A stretch of DNA of 52,500 nucleotides, taken from Endotrypanum monterogeii. Lineage: Eukaryota > Euglenozoa > Kinetoplastea > Trypanosomatida > Trypanosomatidae. Position numbers and translations under genes: made by a program. The DNA is taken from the NCBI GenBank assembly GCA_000333855.2, contig KV784176.1:1-52500 (forward strand). Reading direction: 5' to 3'. The notes below the pieces were generated by a model. The model did no database searches. It was not told the origin of the DNA and worked only from the letters and a program-made list of their open reading frames with translations. Within the stretch, counting starts at the first letter, position 1, and each line of letters begins with the position of its first letter. Positions 1-11,616 of the stretch are shown here, piece after piece.

Positions 1-1919
1 GTGATGGAATGCGAACAGATGAGGGTAGTGGGGTGCGGTTACAGGGAGGGTAACCCGGAGGGAGAGAGGTGAGGGAGGGACGTCTTCTAGGCGTGAACGC
101 GGGAGTCAACCTGGAGGGGGAGAGAGAGATGAAAAAGAGGGGACAAAGTCAAGGTGCAATCAGACGAAGAGAAAGTTTCAGGAAAAATGGGGGAACGGAG
201 TCGTGTGCCCATCAGCAGCAGCAGCAGCAGCAGCAACGGCATTGCCTGAGAGCGCGTGCAGAGAGTGTGCGACGCTGAATTCAGCTTTCACGCACACGGT
301 GGTGTAGTGGAAAGCATTTGGAGCTCCATCAGCGCTGTTGAAGCACACTGAAGTCGGAGACCGGCGACGGCCGCAAGCGATTCCCCCCGCGGCATCCAGT
401 CCTCGAAAAGACGCGCGGGTAAATACTTGACAAAACTGGAAGCACAAATACTGCACCAGCGGCACAGGACTACAGAGACGTATTAGTTGCCTGTAAACAA
501 CTTCACTTTATGAAAATGTTTAGAAAAAGACACTCGGAATTCGTAACAGGCAATGGTCTTCACAACAAGTCAAGCAGCACATAGGCATCTTTTTTTGTAT
601 TTACAAAGCAGAGCACTTTTTTACTTCAAGTAGTTCCTCAAAAGCAAGTGCAAGGAGAAGTCTACTTTCAAGCTCAGCGCTCGCTCGCTTGCCCTGAGCA
701 ATACTGAAGACACGTTGGGTAGACAGCTTTTTTCATTTGGTCTTTCTATACTGTCCCTTTTTTTCCAAGAGATGCGCCGCAACGAAGGGCCTTGGTCATT
801 GTACAAGTACATCAGAACAAAACGTAGCGCCTATGAAGGATGGACCGACGCGAGCATTAGGGAAATAGAAAGCCGACCATTTCTTAAAAAAAAAAAAAAG
901 ATATTCAATGATCGCTCTCTCTTTTACGCTTTCCGGCTGTGAGGAAATAGGGAAAGAGAGGCCTGCTTGTGCAAATAGATGTTAGGTTGCCAATCTTTCC
1001 CTCGCAATGTCCTCCCGGCGTGTCGTCAGCTAAATAATGAAACAAGGAAGAGAACGTAAGAAACAAAAAGAAAAAATACACGAAACATATCGACACAAGG
1101 CACACGTAAAGAAAAAGACAGCTTGGGGGAAAAAAGCAGCGTTCACTTACCATACTGCACTTTTTCCTCTCTTCGCACCTGTCGTTGCTTTACTGTGTAT
1201 CAGGTAAGCGAATTCTCTCTCCTTTTTTCCCCAGCGCGAGTACCGCACTTGTAAGAGGAAAATAATATGAGCAACGTAGGAGAACAAGAATCACGAGGCA
1301 GACTACAATGAAAACGGAAAAAACGTAGAATTCACACAGAGCCACCGACCTTCGCAAACAATGAAAATGGGGAAAAAGAGGGAAGGTGCATGGAAGTGAA
1401 AAAAAAAAAAGAATCAGCTAAAATATATATAAGCGAGGGAGTTAGAGAGGAGCACATGAACAAGAGACCGAAGCAACGTCCTTTCCGGTGAGAGTCAAAG
1501 ATGAGGTTAGACGGGGAAAAGAAAGGAAATCAGTCAATCTTGCGCATACAAAGTTGTAATCCTGTGTAGGAAGTGTGATGTATGTTCGTGATTGATAGAC
1601 GTTTACACAACTGACAAGTCTGTATGTGAGTAGCGCCAATGTAGTCGAATACTCGATGTAACCTGAAGTATACGTAAAAAGAACAATGAAGCAGAATCAC
1701 ACACTTCGCCACAGAAAGAGAACACTCAGATGCTACAACAACAAATCAATGTGAAACGACAGTCAAAGCAAATAGTACCTGGGGAACGTTTAAAACTTTG
1801 CTGATGACTCAACACGGGAAATCGAGAAAAAAAACATGTAATCAAGGGGAAAATGCCGTTTATATGGCAAGAAAAAATTATAGCTAACAAGTTCAACGGC
1901 GTACACGATGCAGACCGCA
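1..1919. other. Spacer downstream of the phosphate transporter gene
   Basis: No supportable gene is seen on either strand. For the minus-strand transporter this is 3'UTR and intergenic sequence. It holds a short CAG run near 209-235 and poly-A runs on the plus strand (for example 886-899 and 1400-1411), which are poly-T on the minus strand and fit trans-splicing or polyadenylation signals of leftward transcription. Open frames here are short, low in complexity and unlike any family I recognise. The next leftward gene probably lies beyond the window edge. Confidence 0.6.
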
Positions 1920-3401
1920 CTACATGGCTGGGGCGCTGACACCCTGAGCAAAGAACGTGGCAGAGATGATGGCGGTGATCATGAGGGTAAATATCCATCC
2001 CCCGTACATCTTGAGCACCATGAACCAGCGGATGTTCAGGAAACCGACATCGACGATACTGATGGCAATGACGCCGCCAGTGATGCAGTGAGTGGACGAA
2101 ACGGGAATACCATAGCCGGAGGCAAAGGAAACGACAAGCGCTGCAGCCAGCTCCGCAGAGAATCCACGGCTCGGTGTGATGACAGTCAGATCCTCGCCCA
2201 TCAGACGCATCAGGCGGATACCAAAGGTGGCAAGACCCACAACCAGACCAGCACCACCGAGGCACAAGACCCAGATCTCGACAGAGGATTTCCCCGTCAC
2301 AGTGCCCGTCTGGTAGACCTGGTAGATGGCGGCGAGCGGGCCTACGGCGTTACTCACATCGCTGGCACCGTGGGCAAAGGAGGCGCAGATGGCGGTGAAC
2401 ACTTGTAGGTAGCGGAAGACGCGTTCGGCACGCCAGTTGTACTGTTGAACCTTGAGGCCGCTGGTGCCAGTGACCTGGGGCTCTTCCGAGCGATCCGAAT
2501 CGGAGGCTTCTGACTCAGCAACGACGTCACCGGTGACTTCACGAGACTTACGCACGTCCACGTAGCTGTCCGGCTCCCGCTGATTGGAACCCTCTGTCGT
2601 GCCGGGGCATTCCTGAGCTGCAGCAAGAGTACTCGCCTCATCACGATCCACCCAACGCTTCAGAAAGGGGATGAAGATGCAGGAGAGCAGTCCAGCGCCG
2701 AGGCCAATGCACGCTGCAACCCAGGCAGACTTGTTCACATCCCACTCCAGGCGCTTTGAAGCACCTTTGAAAAGCACAAAAAAGGACTCCAGAAAAAAAG
2801 CGACGGTGACAATAATTGGCAGGGTATAAATTGCACGTTTCACACAGTTCTTCGGGCGAAGCACCAAAAAGCGAACCAGGCTGTAGATGAGAGCCGCCAC
2901 GACACCTGTCAGTGCAGGAGAAATGAACCAAGAGGCGACAATTGGAGCCACACCGATGAAAAAAGGGAAATCGTCTTTTCTCTTTGCCCAGTTGACACCG
3001 TCGAGGCCACCGTAAACCAGTGCGAACCCGATCACGCCACCGCAGATGCTGTGGGTGGACGACACGGGAAGGCGCAGCCAGGTTGCAATAGCGAGCCAGC
3101 AGAAGGCGGCACCGCAGGCACACAGCATACCGTACATGAAAACATACGGTTGCTCCGCAAAGTGGCTGGGCTCTGCAATGCCGCTGGAGATGGTCGACGT
3201 CACCGCACCACCGAGTGACACTGCACCGGCAAACTCACAAACGGAAGCGACGATGACAATCTGTGTGAGGGTGAGAATCCGTGCACCGTACGTGGTACCA
3301 AAGGCGTTGGCCAAATCATTCATGCCCACACCGGCACCAGTGAGGAACGACACGAAGCCGCCCACAACGACGATCCACAGATACGGATTGACGTCGGCCA
3401 T
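1920..3401 (-). CDS. PiT/PHO4-family inorganic phosphate transporter
   Basis: This is a polytopic membrane protein of 493 residues that should import inorganic phosphate with Na+ or H+ (PHO4/PHO89/SLC20 family). The family's inverted duplication is visible. The first half has a GxND-type signature at residues 25-34 (GMNDLANAFG) and PVSSTH at 111-116. The second half repeats them as AHGASDVSNAVGP (343-355) and PVSSTH (433-438). A hydrophilic acidic loop at about 250-320 separates the halves, as usual in this family. Hydrophobic segments fill the rest. The ATG at 3401 is preceded on the minus strand by a pyrimidine-rich stretch and an AG, so it is a good start. It is the first gene of the leftward unit, facing the strand-switch region. 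Substrate follows from the family; the coupling ion and membrane location are not shown by the sequence. Confidence 0.93.
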   Translation of the reverse strand: MADVNPYLWIVVVGGFVSFLTGAGVGMNDLANAFGTTYGARILTLTQIVIVASVCEFAGAVSLGGAVTSTISSGIAEPSHFAEQPYVFMYGMLCACGAAFCWLAIATWLRLPVSSTHSICGGVIGFALVYGGLDGVNWAKRKDDFPFFIGVAPIVASWFISPALTGVVAALIYSLVRFLVLRPKNCVKRAIYTLPIIVTVAFFLESFFVLFKGASKRLEWDVNKSAWVAACIGLGAGLLSCIFIPFLKRWVDRDEASTLAAAQECPGTTEGSNQREPDSYVDVRKSREVTGDVVAESEASDSDRSEEPQVTGTSGLKVQQYNWRAERVFRYLQVFTAICASFAHGASDVSNAVGPLAAIYQVYQTGTVTGKSSVEIWVLCLGGAGLVVGLATFGIRLMRLMGEDLTVITPSRGFSAELAAALVVSFASGYGIPVSSTHCITGGVIAISIVDVGFLNIRWFMVLKMYGGWIFTLMITAIISATFFAQGVSAPAM

Positions 3402-3410
3402 TTTTTACCC

Positions 3411-3480
3411 CTGGTTTTATGAAAGTGAAACAAAAGGGAAGAGGAGTCAAAAAGTGAATATGTTAAAGAAAAGGGGGTAG
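3411..3480 (-). promoter_or_regulatory. Candidate polypyrimidine tract and trans-splice acceptor of the phosphate transporter
   Basis: Read on the minus strand, a C/T-rich stretch is followed by an AG (plus-strand CT at 3411-3412) about 9 nt before the ATG at 3401. This is the normal layout of a spliced-leader addition site. The exact site is inferred. Confidence 0.45.
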
Positions 3481-4975
3481 AGAGTTACTTGGTGACGCGC
3501 TGAAGTGTGGAAAAGGTCAAGAAAGATGCAGGGTGTAAGCCCTTGCAGGGATAACCAACGTAGCGGTAGCGAGAGTGTTGTGAGATACGAGAGAAGGGAG
3601 CAGAAGAGGAGAGTGCCAGGGATATGTGGAGTTTTGAGTTGTAACTACGCCATGCAGAGTGCGCTCAAGGCTGGTTCTGGTGCTGTAATAATACCCCAAC
3701 AAAGGGGGTTAGAATTATTGCATCAAAAGATCTCAGAGTATTAAGGAAAACTCTGGAAGAAGTGTACTGACTTGAAGTACTATTCTTCTGTTGTACCAAG
3801 TATATTTTTTATTCTTCATATATAAGCTAAATGACAACACAAATCATTTTCGGTTATCTTGGAAACAGAAGTCGTTGTAAAGAAACCAAATGCTAGCTAG
3901 CCTTTCAGAAGAAAAAAAGATTTGTCGTAGATTCTGGGGGTGAGGGGAAGCTACGCGTGCGTTCAATGCTTGCAACCATTAAAAGAATACCCAGGTGAAA
4001 TGAATCTCCGAAAGGACGAACTACGGAATAAAGACAACTGAGGACAGGAATTGTGGGTACAGGAAAGCGCGGCTATCTTGTCCCACACAGATAATTAGCA
4101 GCCTTCAAGTGCGACCTGAGCGGGGGAGAAAAACGGTCGTTAACTACTTTTTTTCTGATAAAACAGAAGGGAATAAACCGCGACCGACCAATAAAAAAAA
4201 ATTCTGTACATAGAGCTGGGTCTGAAGGGAAAGAGCTAGAGAGTGTACTTTTTGAGACGGATGACACCAAGTATGCACCGCTTTGTCGGGATCAAGCGCT
4301 CGCTTAACATTCTTGTGAACAGCTATTTCCTCTGAGCTCCTCCATTCAGTCACCCATTCAAGCTGCATCCAAGTCGAGCTTGGCTGAGACAACGCCCCAT
4401 TCCTTGCAGCGCACTCCAAATCATCTGATGAAAACACGGGTTTATAGTCAGAAGCTCTCTGTCCTTCAATGCTGGAAAGATGAGCTCTATCTGTTTTTTT
4501 TTCGCTGAACCTACCCTGGTTTTGTCGACCCACTGTACTACTTTGGGCAGCGGTGCACACACGCTATCGACAATTTCCTGAAACACGACCATTTTCGTGG
4601 AAAACCGCATGGCAGCTAAGAGCTGCTCAAACTCCCAGTTCTAGGAGCAGTTCTTTTGTCTTCGGTATTTCGGTAAATGCACATTTTTTCAAGCCTTCCT
4701 CACTTTATAAAATAGCTCCACTACTTACAAATTCTTCTTTGCATCGCTAAGATACCAGGCATTGCTGATAGATAACGTGAACACTATCGCGCGCCCATGG
4801 TGCGAGGGCTAGAAACATTTGTTCGTACAAATGTGATCGCAGTTTCTCAGCACCTTTCTGCGGAAAGACATGGAGGAAAGAGCACTATTCTACAGAACAT
4901 GACTGCTTTCGCAGTCTGATCAGAGAAGATACATGTAGTGAGACAGCCTATATTCAACCTTTTTCAAAAAAGAAA

Positions 4976-5134
4976 ATGGTGAAAACATACTCCATACCAA
5001 CTACCGACCAGGCTGTCGCGATGAGCGTACGGCCGAGTGACCGCATGGACCGCTCAAGCCTTTTGGCTCGCCGCGCGGATGAAGGTAATGACTTCCTTGT
5101 GCGCAAATGTCAGCACCAATACTTTCGTAGGTAG
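4976..5134 (+). CDS. Possible small ORF or gene remnant inside the strand-switch region
   Basis: A 52-codon frame begins at an ATG preceded by a T-rich tract and an AG within 10 nt, like a trans-splice acceptor and start. Its middle (about 5010-5090) is clearly more GC-rich than the AT-rich surroundings and reads as plausible protein (it includes RPSDRMDRSSLLARRADEG). I do not recognise it. It could be the 5' remnant of a decayed gene, a small real gene or chance. It is the most coding-like patch I see between 3402 and 11616. Confidence 0.2.
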   Translation: MVKTYSIPTTDQAVAMSVRPSDRMDRSSLLARRADEGNDFLVRKCQHQYFRR

Positions 5135-8100
5135 CTCTTAACTGCAGTGCGCAAAACTGTGATCTGCGGATGTACAGTCTGGTGTTGCTTTGCTGCCGTC
5201 AACATCAACTAGCACATATGTGACCTTCTAGTTAACACTGTTGAGGTTTTTTTTTTGCGCCGGAGACGAAGCCGCCGAGATGCGGGGTGCATGCTTCTTC
5301 GACAGCTGTGTCTGGAATACAAATAGCTGAAGAGGCCTATTCAACACACTCATCTGCACACTCAATCCTTTTAGTAACAGTACATACTGCGTCCGGCTTC
5401 TCTTGAAATCGGTGAAATGAAATGATTATTCTCTGAAGCAAGAAACGGGGATATTTTCTTCCATGCCAAATGTCTTTTGAAGTGTTTTTTTTTGAATTTC
5501 TTGCGGTTCCACGAAAGCTATCAGGTAGCAACCCAAACGCGTCCCGAAGAAATTGACCTTCTCAATGGTCGAGTTCGACTGCAACGTTTACAATAGCTTT
5601 CCGTTAGTCCTTCGAAACAGGTGGTTGACACATTATTCCAGATTAAATATCACCTTATACGGCACGACGCTCTTGTAACACGATGCTAGTATTACCACAA
5701 CCTTTGATGGTAGAACCTCCTGCAAATTGCCAACATACATCAAATGTTTTTTGAGGACAAATAAAAGAGCACGAGGCGGGCTCCCAGATAGTACTTTTAT
5801 TAATTAGCAAGATCTGAGGGAAAAAACGTCAACAAAGCTTTCATGGAGTACAAAAGTAAAACAACATAAAACCGTGGCAAAAAAAAAAATTGTTCTGCTC
5901 CCAGAAGTCACATCAACGAATTGCCTCACGCGAAAAAATATGAGACACAGATATCTGGGTGTTATGATAGATTAAGAAATCTAGACACGTTGAAGAAGCT
6001 ACTAGTTCTAAGATTCTTTTGACTTAAAATGTCAAGAAGACAAACACACTAGTACACTTAGAATAGTTGAAGACTTTTGCAGTTGCTCGTTCTCAACAAT
6101 TAGAGCGAGATGGAAATCATCATTGAATCGGATTGTTCACCACCACAGCATCTAAAAAAAAAACATTAGAAATGTCAATTTATCAGCTCGACGGGAAGCC
6201 ACTTGATTTCATTTTCCGGAAAAACTTAATGATAACTATTATTATAGCACCGGCTTACTGTTTGAGCGGTAGTCTGTATACCCTGCGCATACACCCACAA
6301 CATTAGAGCAATTGAAGATGAATAATATTCATCAACAACTCACAGTCATAATCACTCAAGTTTTGATTCATATCTGTTTCACCTCATTACAAACAAACAG
6401 AAGGGATATTTTCTTTTCCACACTTCAAGCCGCGTAATGTTCTTTGTCCACAGTGTTTCCAAAGAGATAAGCAGCGTCTGTAGGATCAGAAAAAAAAATT
6501 TACATCATTTCTTTTCTAAACGTGTTAGAAAGAATGCCTTGCTCTTTACTTTCTGAGTCCACAGATGGGTACCAGGAATCTTCCATTTCTTGTCGTAAAC
6601 ATTAGGAACAGAAAAAAAAAATCGAGAACACAACACTAAAAAAATGCCTTCACGTTGACGAGCGAACCGTAAGTGGCTTCCTTTTTTTTTTGAAGAAAAA
6701 ACAGAGAGCTCGCACTTGAACGACGGGGTATATTAGTACAGAAAAAAAAGAATATAGCGAAAGATTTCTCCTGTTAAACATAAAGTGGTCAGTAAATATC
6801 CCTGAAAAGGGGTTCGGTTGAACAACAAAAAAAGAAATCCCTTTCGAATCGTTAGTAGTTTTGTGATTGTAGTGATGTTATCTTTTTCGGGTTGGCTTCC
6901 TGATTCACATTCAAAGCACATCCATAAAATCTTAAAAGAAATTATACATCAGCCTGAAAAACCTCAGACCGTTAAGTTATTACAAGTGTGTACCGTATTG
7001 AGTACATGTATAGATTATTGTACGTTGCCAAATGAAAAGGAAAAAGCACAGGGAAGAGGAGAAAAAAAAACACAACTCGGACTATTATCCTTTCGATTCC
7101 TACTTTTTAAACGAAAAATTTATCTCGTTTTTGCTTTTTGTCAGCACATGAAAACAGAGAAGCAAAAAGTTCCCTGCTTGGCATACGCATAATCGTTGAA
7201 AAAAATATTTTTTAAAAAGAATATTCAGATAACGCGACAACATGACAGAATAATAATGAAAATGACTACCCACGATACGTAAGTGCGATGCGGACTCGCG
7301 TATTCGCCTTCATGGGCACTCTTTATTGTAAACATCTCAGGGCCCGATAAGTGATCGAAGCGGTGAAAAAGAAACTATTCGCCTTCTTGAATCCAATTTC
7401 GTTTCTTTTTTACCGACTCGATCCGCGTGAGGTAAAAGGGCTTGATCATGACGATGTCTTGAAGCACATTTGGGTTCTTTAGAGCCGTATGTTTCGCAAA
7501 AAGAAAAATCCTAATGTTGCTTAAAAACAAGAACCTCTGTAAACACTGGAAACTACACTGATTACTAGTTAGCCCAGCTGGTATAATTGAGGTCCGCTTA
7601 CCCCACACCTCACTTTTGTTCTGTTGTCCTACATTCAAAAAAACAATCGCTACGACAAAATTATATGTGTTCTTTACAGCTACTCATCCACTTCCTTGGA
7701 TGCTATTTCTCGTAGAAAAACTATTTTGGTGAAATATTTGGACTGGTAACACGTGTTGTTGACATGTTTGGCAAAAATATAAACATTTTTTGTGCATCGA
7801 TTTTTGCACCTTACAACCATCTATAGTGTTTATAATTTATTCGATTGTTGCATTATCATGTATATTTCTTGGGAAACTTGAGTAATAGAATCTGGCAAAA
7901 CGGATGCCAAAGAGTGACCAAAACTCTGCGATATTGACACCAAACCTTATGCGTAATGGCAACTGTCTCGTTAAGGTAGATGTGGGATTATTTATCCGTT
8001 CCAGAGTTAAAATGTATTTTCACCATGAATTCCAAAGCTTTCCTGTAAAGCTACGCTCGAGGCAGGAGGAAGGCGGTATCAACGACACTTGGGGAAAAAA

Positions 8101-11100
8101 AAACGCACAGGGTACTACTAAGTGTACTTTATAAAAAAGTACTTGAGGAGTGGTGAACTCATGCTGACGCGCCCTGCAACAAGAGAAAGGTAGATGCCAT
8201 GCACTAAACATTTTACAGCGACAAGTGCTTGAACCTCATATCTGGGACTGCAGCTGAGTATAGGAGAACAGAGAAAGTGTGTCGTTGCGAGGCCCAAGTT
8301 TTTTCAGGATGACATTAAGAGAAGCCACGCTCCATAGGGTTTGCTCTTCTTCTGGAAAAGCAGCTCATCTTTAGAAGATCCTGTGAAAAACGGTTTAACC
8401 TCTCCTGGAAGTTTTTTTGCTAGAACGCCTTGCCTACCCTATGTGCCAACCGGGCTTCGTAACGACCGGAAGGGCACATGCTAGAAGAACTAATCAACGG
8501 GGGGGGGTTAACACGAAAGCACCGCCGACATTAACAATTTCTAAAGGTGCAATATTGTTGGGCGGGAGGAAGTAGCTAATATCAAGGCCTTTCCCCGATC
8601 CTCTGTAGCGCAGGTGTCTCATGTTTTTTCCAAAACAGAGCCTTCTTTTTCTCTGAAAAAAGCAGACTGTCAAAGTTCCTGTGGATATTCTGTAATACTC
8701 CCCCCTCCGGCCTTCCAGGCTAGCTGAATATGTGGAGCTACATTCTCCCTAACAAATCGGTGGCCAGAGAAAATATCCAATGAACATCATTAGAGAGCAG
8801 GTAGATAATAAAATCTCTCAGAGGTTCTCCGCAGAAAAGCTAGATGTCTCAGCGAAGGTCAAATGTTTGTCCTCGTAAAAATCAGGGTACATGCATGACG
8901 GCGCTTCCGGGCGAGGGGGGGGGGGCTCGTTCCTTGATTTTTCTCTACTTTGCATAACTTTATTTCATGAAAGAGAAATTATATCTGTTAACTACATGAC
9001 AGGCTCTTTGATTTCTGTTTCGGGTGAGTCTGTGTAATTTTGATGTTGTCGCATTCGGATTGGTTTTTGCAGAAGCTACGTAATAGGATTAATGCCCTTC
9101 TCAAGTGAGAGAGTTCGCTGTCCTGTGGGAATTAGTCTCTCTGAGTAAGCTATATTGCTCAGCTAGCAAAGGAGCCTTAATAATATATATTTTTTTTTAA
9201 GTGTACGTGCTCGACTTGCAGTTTTTTTTCCCCCAACGCTTGCTCTGGTCCGCGTGCTTTTGATTTTTTCTCAGTCCGTTCTCAGGTGTCTGCGCGAAAG
9301 CATCAGAGTGCGCCGCGTACTCCTCGAGTGGTCTGCTACCCAAACCAGCAAGCTTTAGAAAACTTTTTCTCTAGCAAACTTCTAGCCTTGTTTGTCATCA
9401 TGCGGCTGAACACAAATCCCTGCTCTTTCTTCAATTGAGCAAGTGCTGCACTTTATGCTACCCTTGACTTTCAGTTTTTCGACGGCTACCTGTTCCGAAG
9501 AGATTTCCAATCCCCCTCCAATAGGAGTGCCTCTGTACTGTAGCGCCGTGAAAAAGATGATGTATGTGAGCACACAAACAAATAAACTGTGTTCGGCGGT
9601 GGGTTGAACTACTAAAGGTCTACTAAGTGCAGATGTCAACTATCATTGAGTTAAAAAAGTTAAAGCCCATGAACCTGTACACTCTTGATGGTAGGTGGGT
9701 AAACTGCCTTCTTCTAGATCAATCTGCGCTCAGTTCCTTGGTGCTTTATGCTAAAGCACCGAGACCTTCTGCTGTCATTTCCTCGTCATCTTCCCACCGC
9801 AGTTTCGGTTGTTGAAGCACGTTGCAGCTTCGAGGGCCTCAGTTCTGAATAACGTCGAAGGTGCTCATGAGCTTCTTGCTGGTTTCCCGGTAGAGTGGTT
9901 TGAGGTTACAAAGAATTCACCAAAGGCTACCAGGGTTCCACAAAAAGTGCTGTCCTTTGGGCACCTTTTTTATCAAACTTACAAAAGAAAAAGATATTTG
10001 CTCCAAAATGCTTAGGCAGAGGTAGGTGACTATGACTTCTTGAAAAAGCACATGAAGGTTGCTATGCCTGTGTGTAGGGACAAAAAAACAGAATGTCTCT
10101 GGAGTAGCAGTTTGTCTCCATTAGACGATTTTCAGGCATAGAAAGCTTAGAGGCAACGCTGGAAAGATACCGTAGATTGCGTGTATCGCACACTTGGTTC
10201 ATCATAGAAAAGCTTTTTTTGCTGATCGTACGTGAGGGGTTCTCTCCTCGCTCTCGAGAAAAAGAACAGAAAATTTCTCCCCTGCTAATATCATATAATT
10301 TTTTATTTTCAAATAACTGGACTGTCTAAGAGGTAACTGAAAAGCGGCAAGACTGTTTGTTCCCCGACAATTGGTCTGTTAGTGGATTACCTACTAGAGT
10401 GCTGCGGCATCTAGGAGCACTTCCTGGAGGGCTGAGCATGTTCGATCAGTGTATTGGGAGATATCCTTTCAAATACAACAGCAGGCAGGTGTTAAGCAAT
10501 CCTTAAAGTTCCTCTCGAGTGCTTTACAGCGTCTGACACGAAATAAAAAAGTATGTCTTTTTGTGACAATGGAGCTCCGAGGCAAGTAGGTGGCGACATC
10601 CTGGGACACGTCCTTGCTCGCTTTTTCTTTCGTTTGTGGGGATACAGAAATTCTACTGTTCAAAAGATATTCAGTTACGTCGCAGTGTGAACCGCTCTTT
10701 TTCCTTACCGAGCTGTAGTGCGGTCGGTACGTGATGAGATGTTGCCGAATAGATTCCAGAGATTTTTCTCCACATGATTAACACTCGATTGACCGTTGAG
10801 ACCACGTTTGGCTAAAGGCTTATGCGATTCAATTAAGACCAATACCGGCTCAAAAAAATTTTTTTGCGCACGTGTCACTGTATCGGTACTCAAACTCACC
10901 TTTGTCTCTGCGGGCAATACTGGATTCTGGACGGGATAAGGGCTCTGAAACATTAGAACTGTTTTTTTTCACCGTCTTTATACACTCTTTACTTGGTGCT
11001 TCCATTTGTGGATTTAGGAGGCACAAGGGCTGGAAGTCTGACTTTTTGTGTGTTGCCGAAGTTAGTAAGCGATACAGATTGCCGAGCGGTGACATCGAGG

Positions 11101-11379
11101 TGCGCAGTACCGAAGTGGGTCAGTGGTCGCCAACTTCAGTAGATCGTAATCCACAACGCAAGGGATCTTTTGATTTGCAGGACCTATATACCTAAAAGAT
11201 ATGTGGGTCCCAGACACGGAGGTGAAAATGATAACATCGTGCGAACATCCTTACATACGGAAGTCAATTCCTCCCATGACAAGGTGGTTACCCCTCGGGA
11301 AAAAAAAAATCCTGTAGCTTTCACTATGTACTCAGCGTGGCACACTTTCCCACTTTTTTTCACCAACGCGTTAATAGCG

Positions 11380-11602
11380 TTTTTTTTTGTACCTTGCTTT
11401 TTGTTTAAATCAGGGAGCTCATACCAAAGACTGCGTTCAAGCTAGTTATTCTCGCTCTGCGCTTACCCTCCGTTACTGCTCTTTGATTCACTCAAAGGAG
11501 AGTCAACTGCCTCGTTTCAATGTGTTCTTTGGTTTGCAAAGCGAGAAATGCATAGAGATTACAGGGAGTAAGTTATTCTTTGAGTAGTGCTCTCTTGTTT
11601 AG
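11380..11602 (+). promoter_or_regulatory. Candidate trans-splice region of the TRAPPC11-like gene
   Basis: A T8 run at 11381-11388 leads to a T-rich stretch ending in CAG at 11411-11413. A second pyrimidine stretch ends in AG at 11601-11602, 14 nt before the ATG. The nearer AG avoids the upstream ATGs at about 11519 and 11547 and is the better candidate. Which is used cannot be told from the sequence. Confidence 0.3.
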
Positions 11603-11616
11603 TGTCAAGGGCAGAT

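Larger units (their letters stand above)
3402..11616. promoter_or_regulatory. Divergent strand-switch region (probable bidirectional transcription start region)
   Basis: Genes to the left read leftward and genes to the right read rightward, so this is a divergent switch. In trypanosomatids such regions carry RNA polymerase II start zones. The sequence is AT-rich and mostly lacks the (TA)n and (CA)n tracts common in the spacers to the right. It contains G runs on the plus strand at 8499-8507 and 8915-8925. Open frames are short (mostly under 125 codons) on both strands and I recognise none of them. Decayed gene remnants are possible. No core promoter element can be read directly. Confidence 0.65.

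Noticed and set aside
298..365. Possible tRNA A-box-like text (GGTGTAGTGG)
   Set aside because: No B box (GGTTCGAATCC type) and no cloverleaf pairing follows.
1908..2408. Plus-strand 166-codon ORF opposite the phosphate transporter
   Set aside because: It is the antisense shadow of a well-supported membrane protein and has no motif of its own.
4144..4610. Minus-strand frames of 86 and 138 codons in the switch region, considered as a decayed RHS-like gene
   Set aside because: A Trp/Glu-rich stretch drew attention, but no motif could be assigned and the two frames do not join into a sensible protein.
9633..10015. Two successive plus-strand frames considered as one frameshifted gene
   Set aside because: No family recognised; the second frame begins at a TTG and the junction is not supported by any motif.
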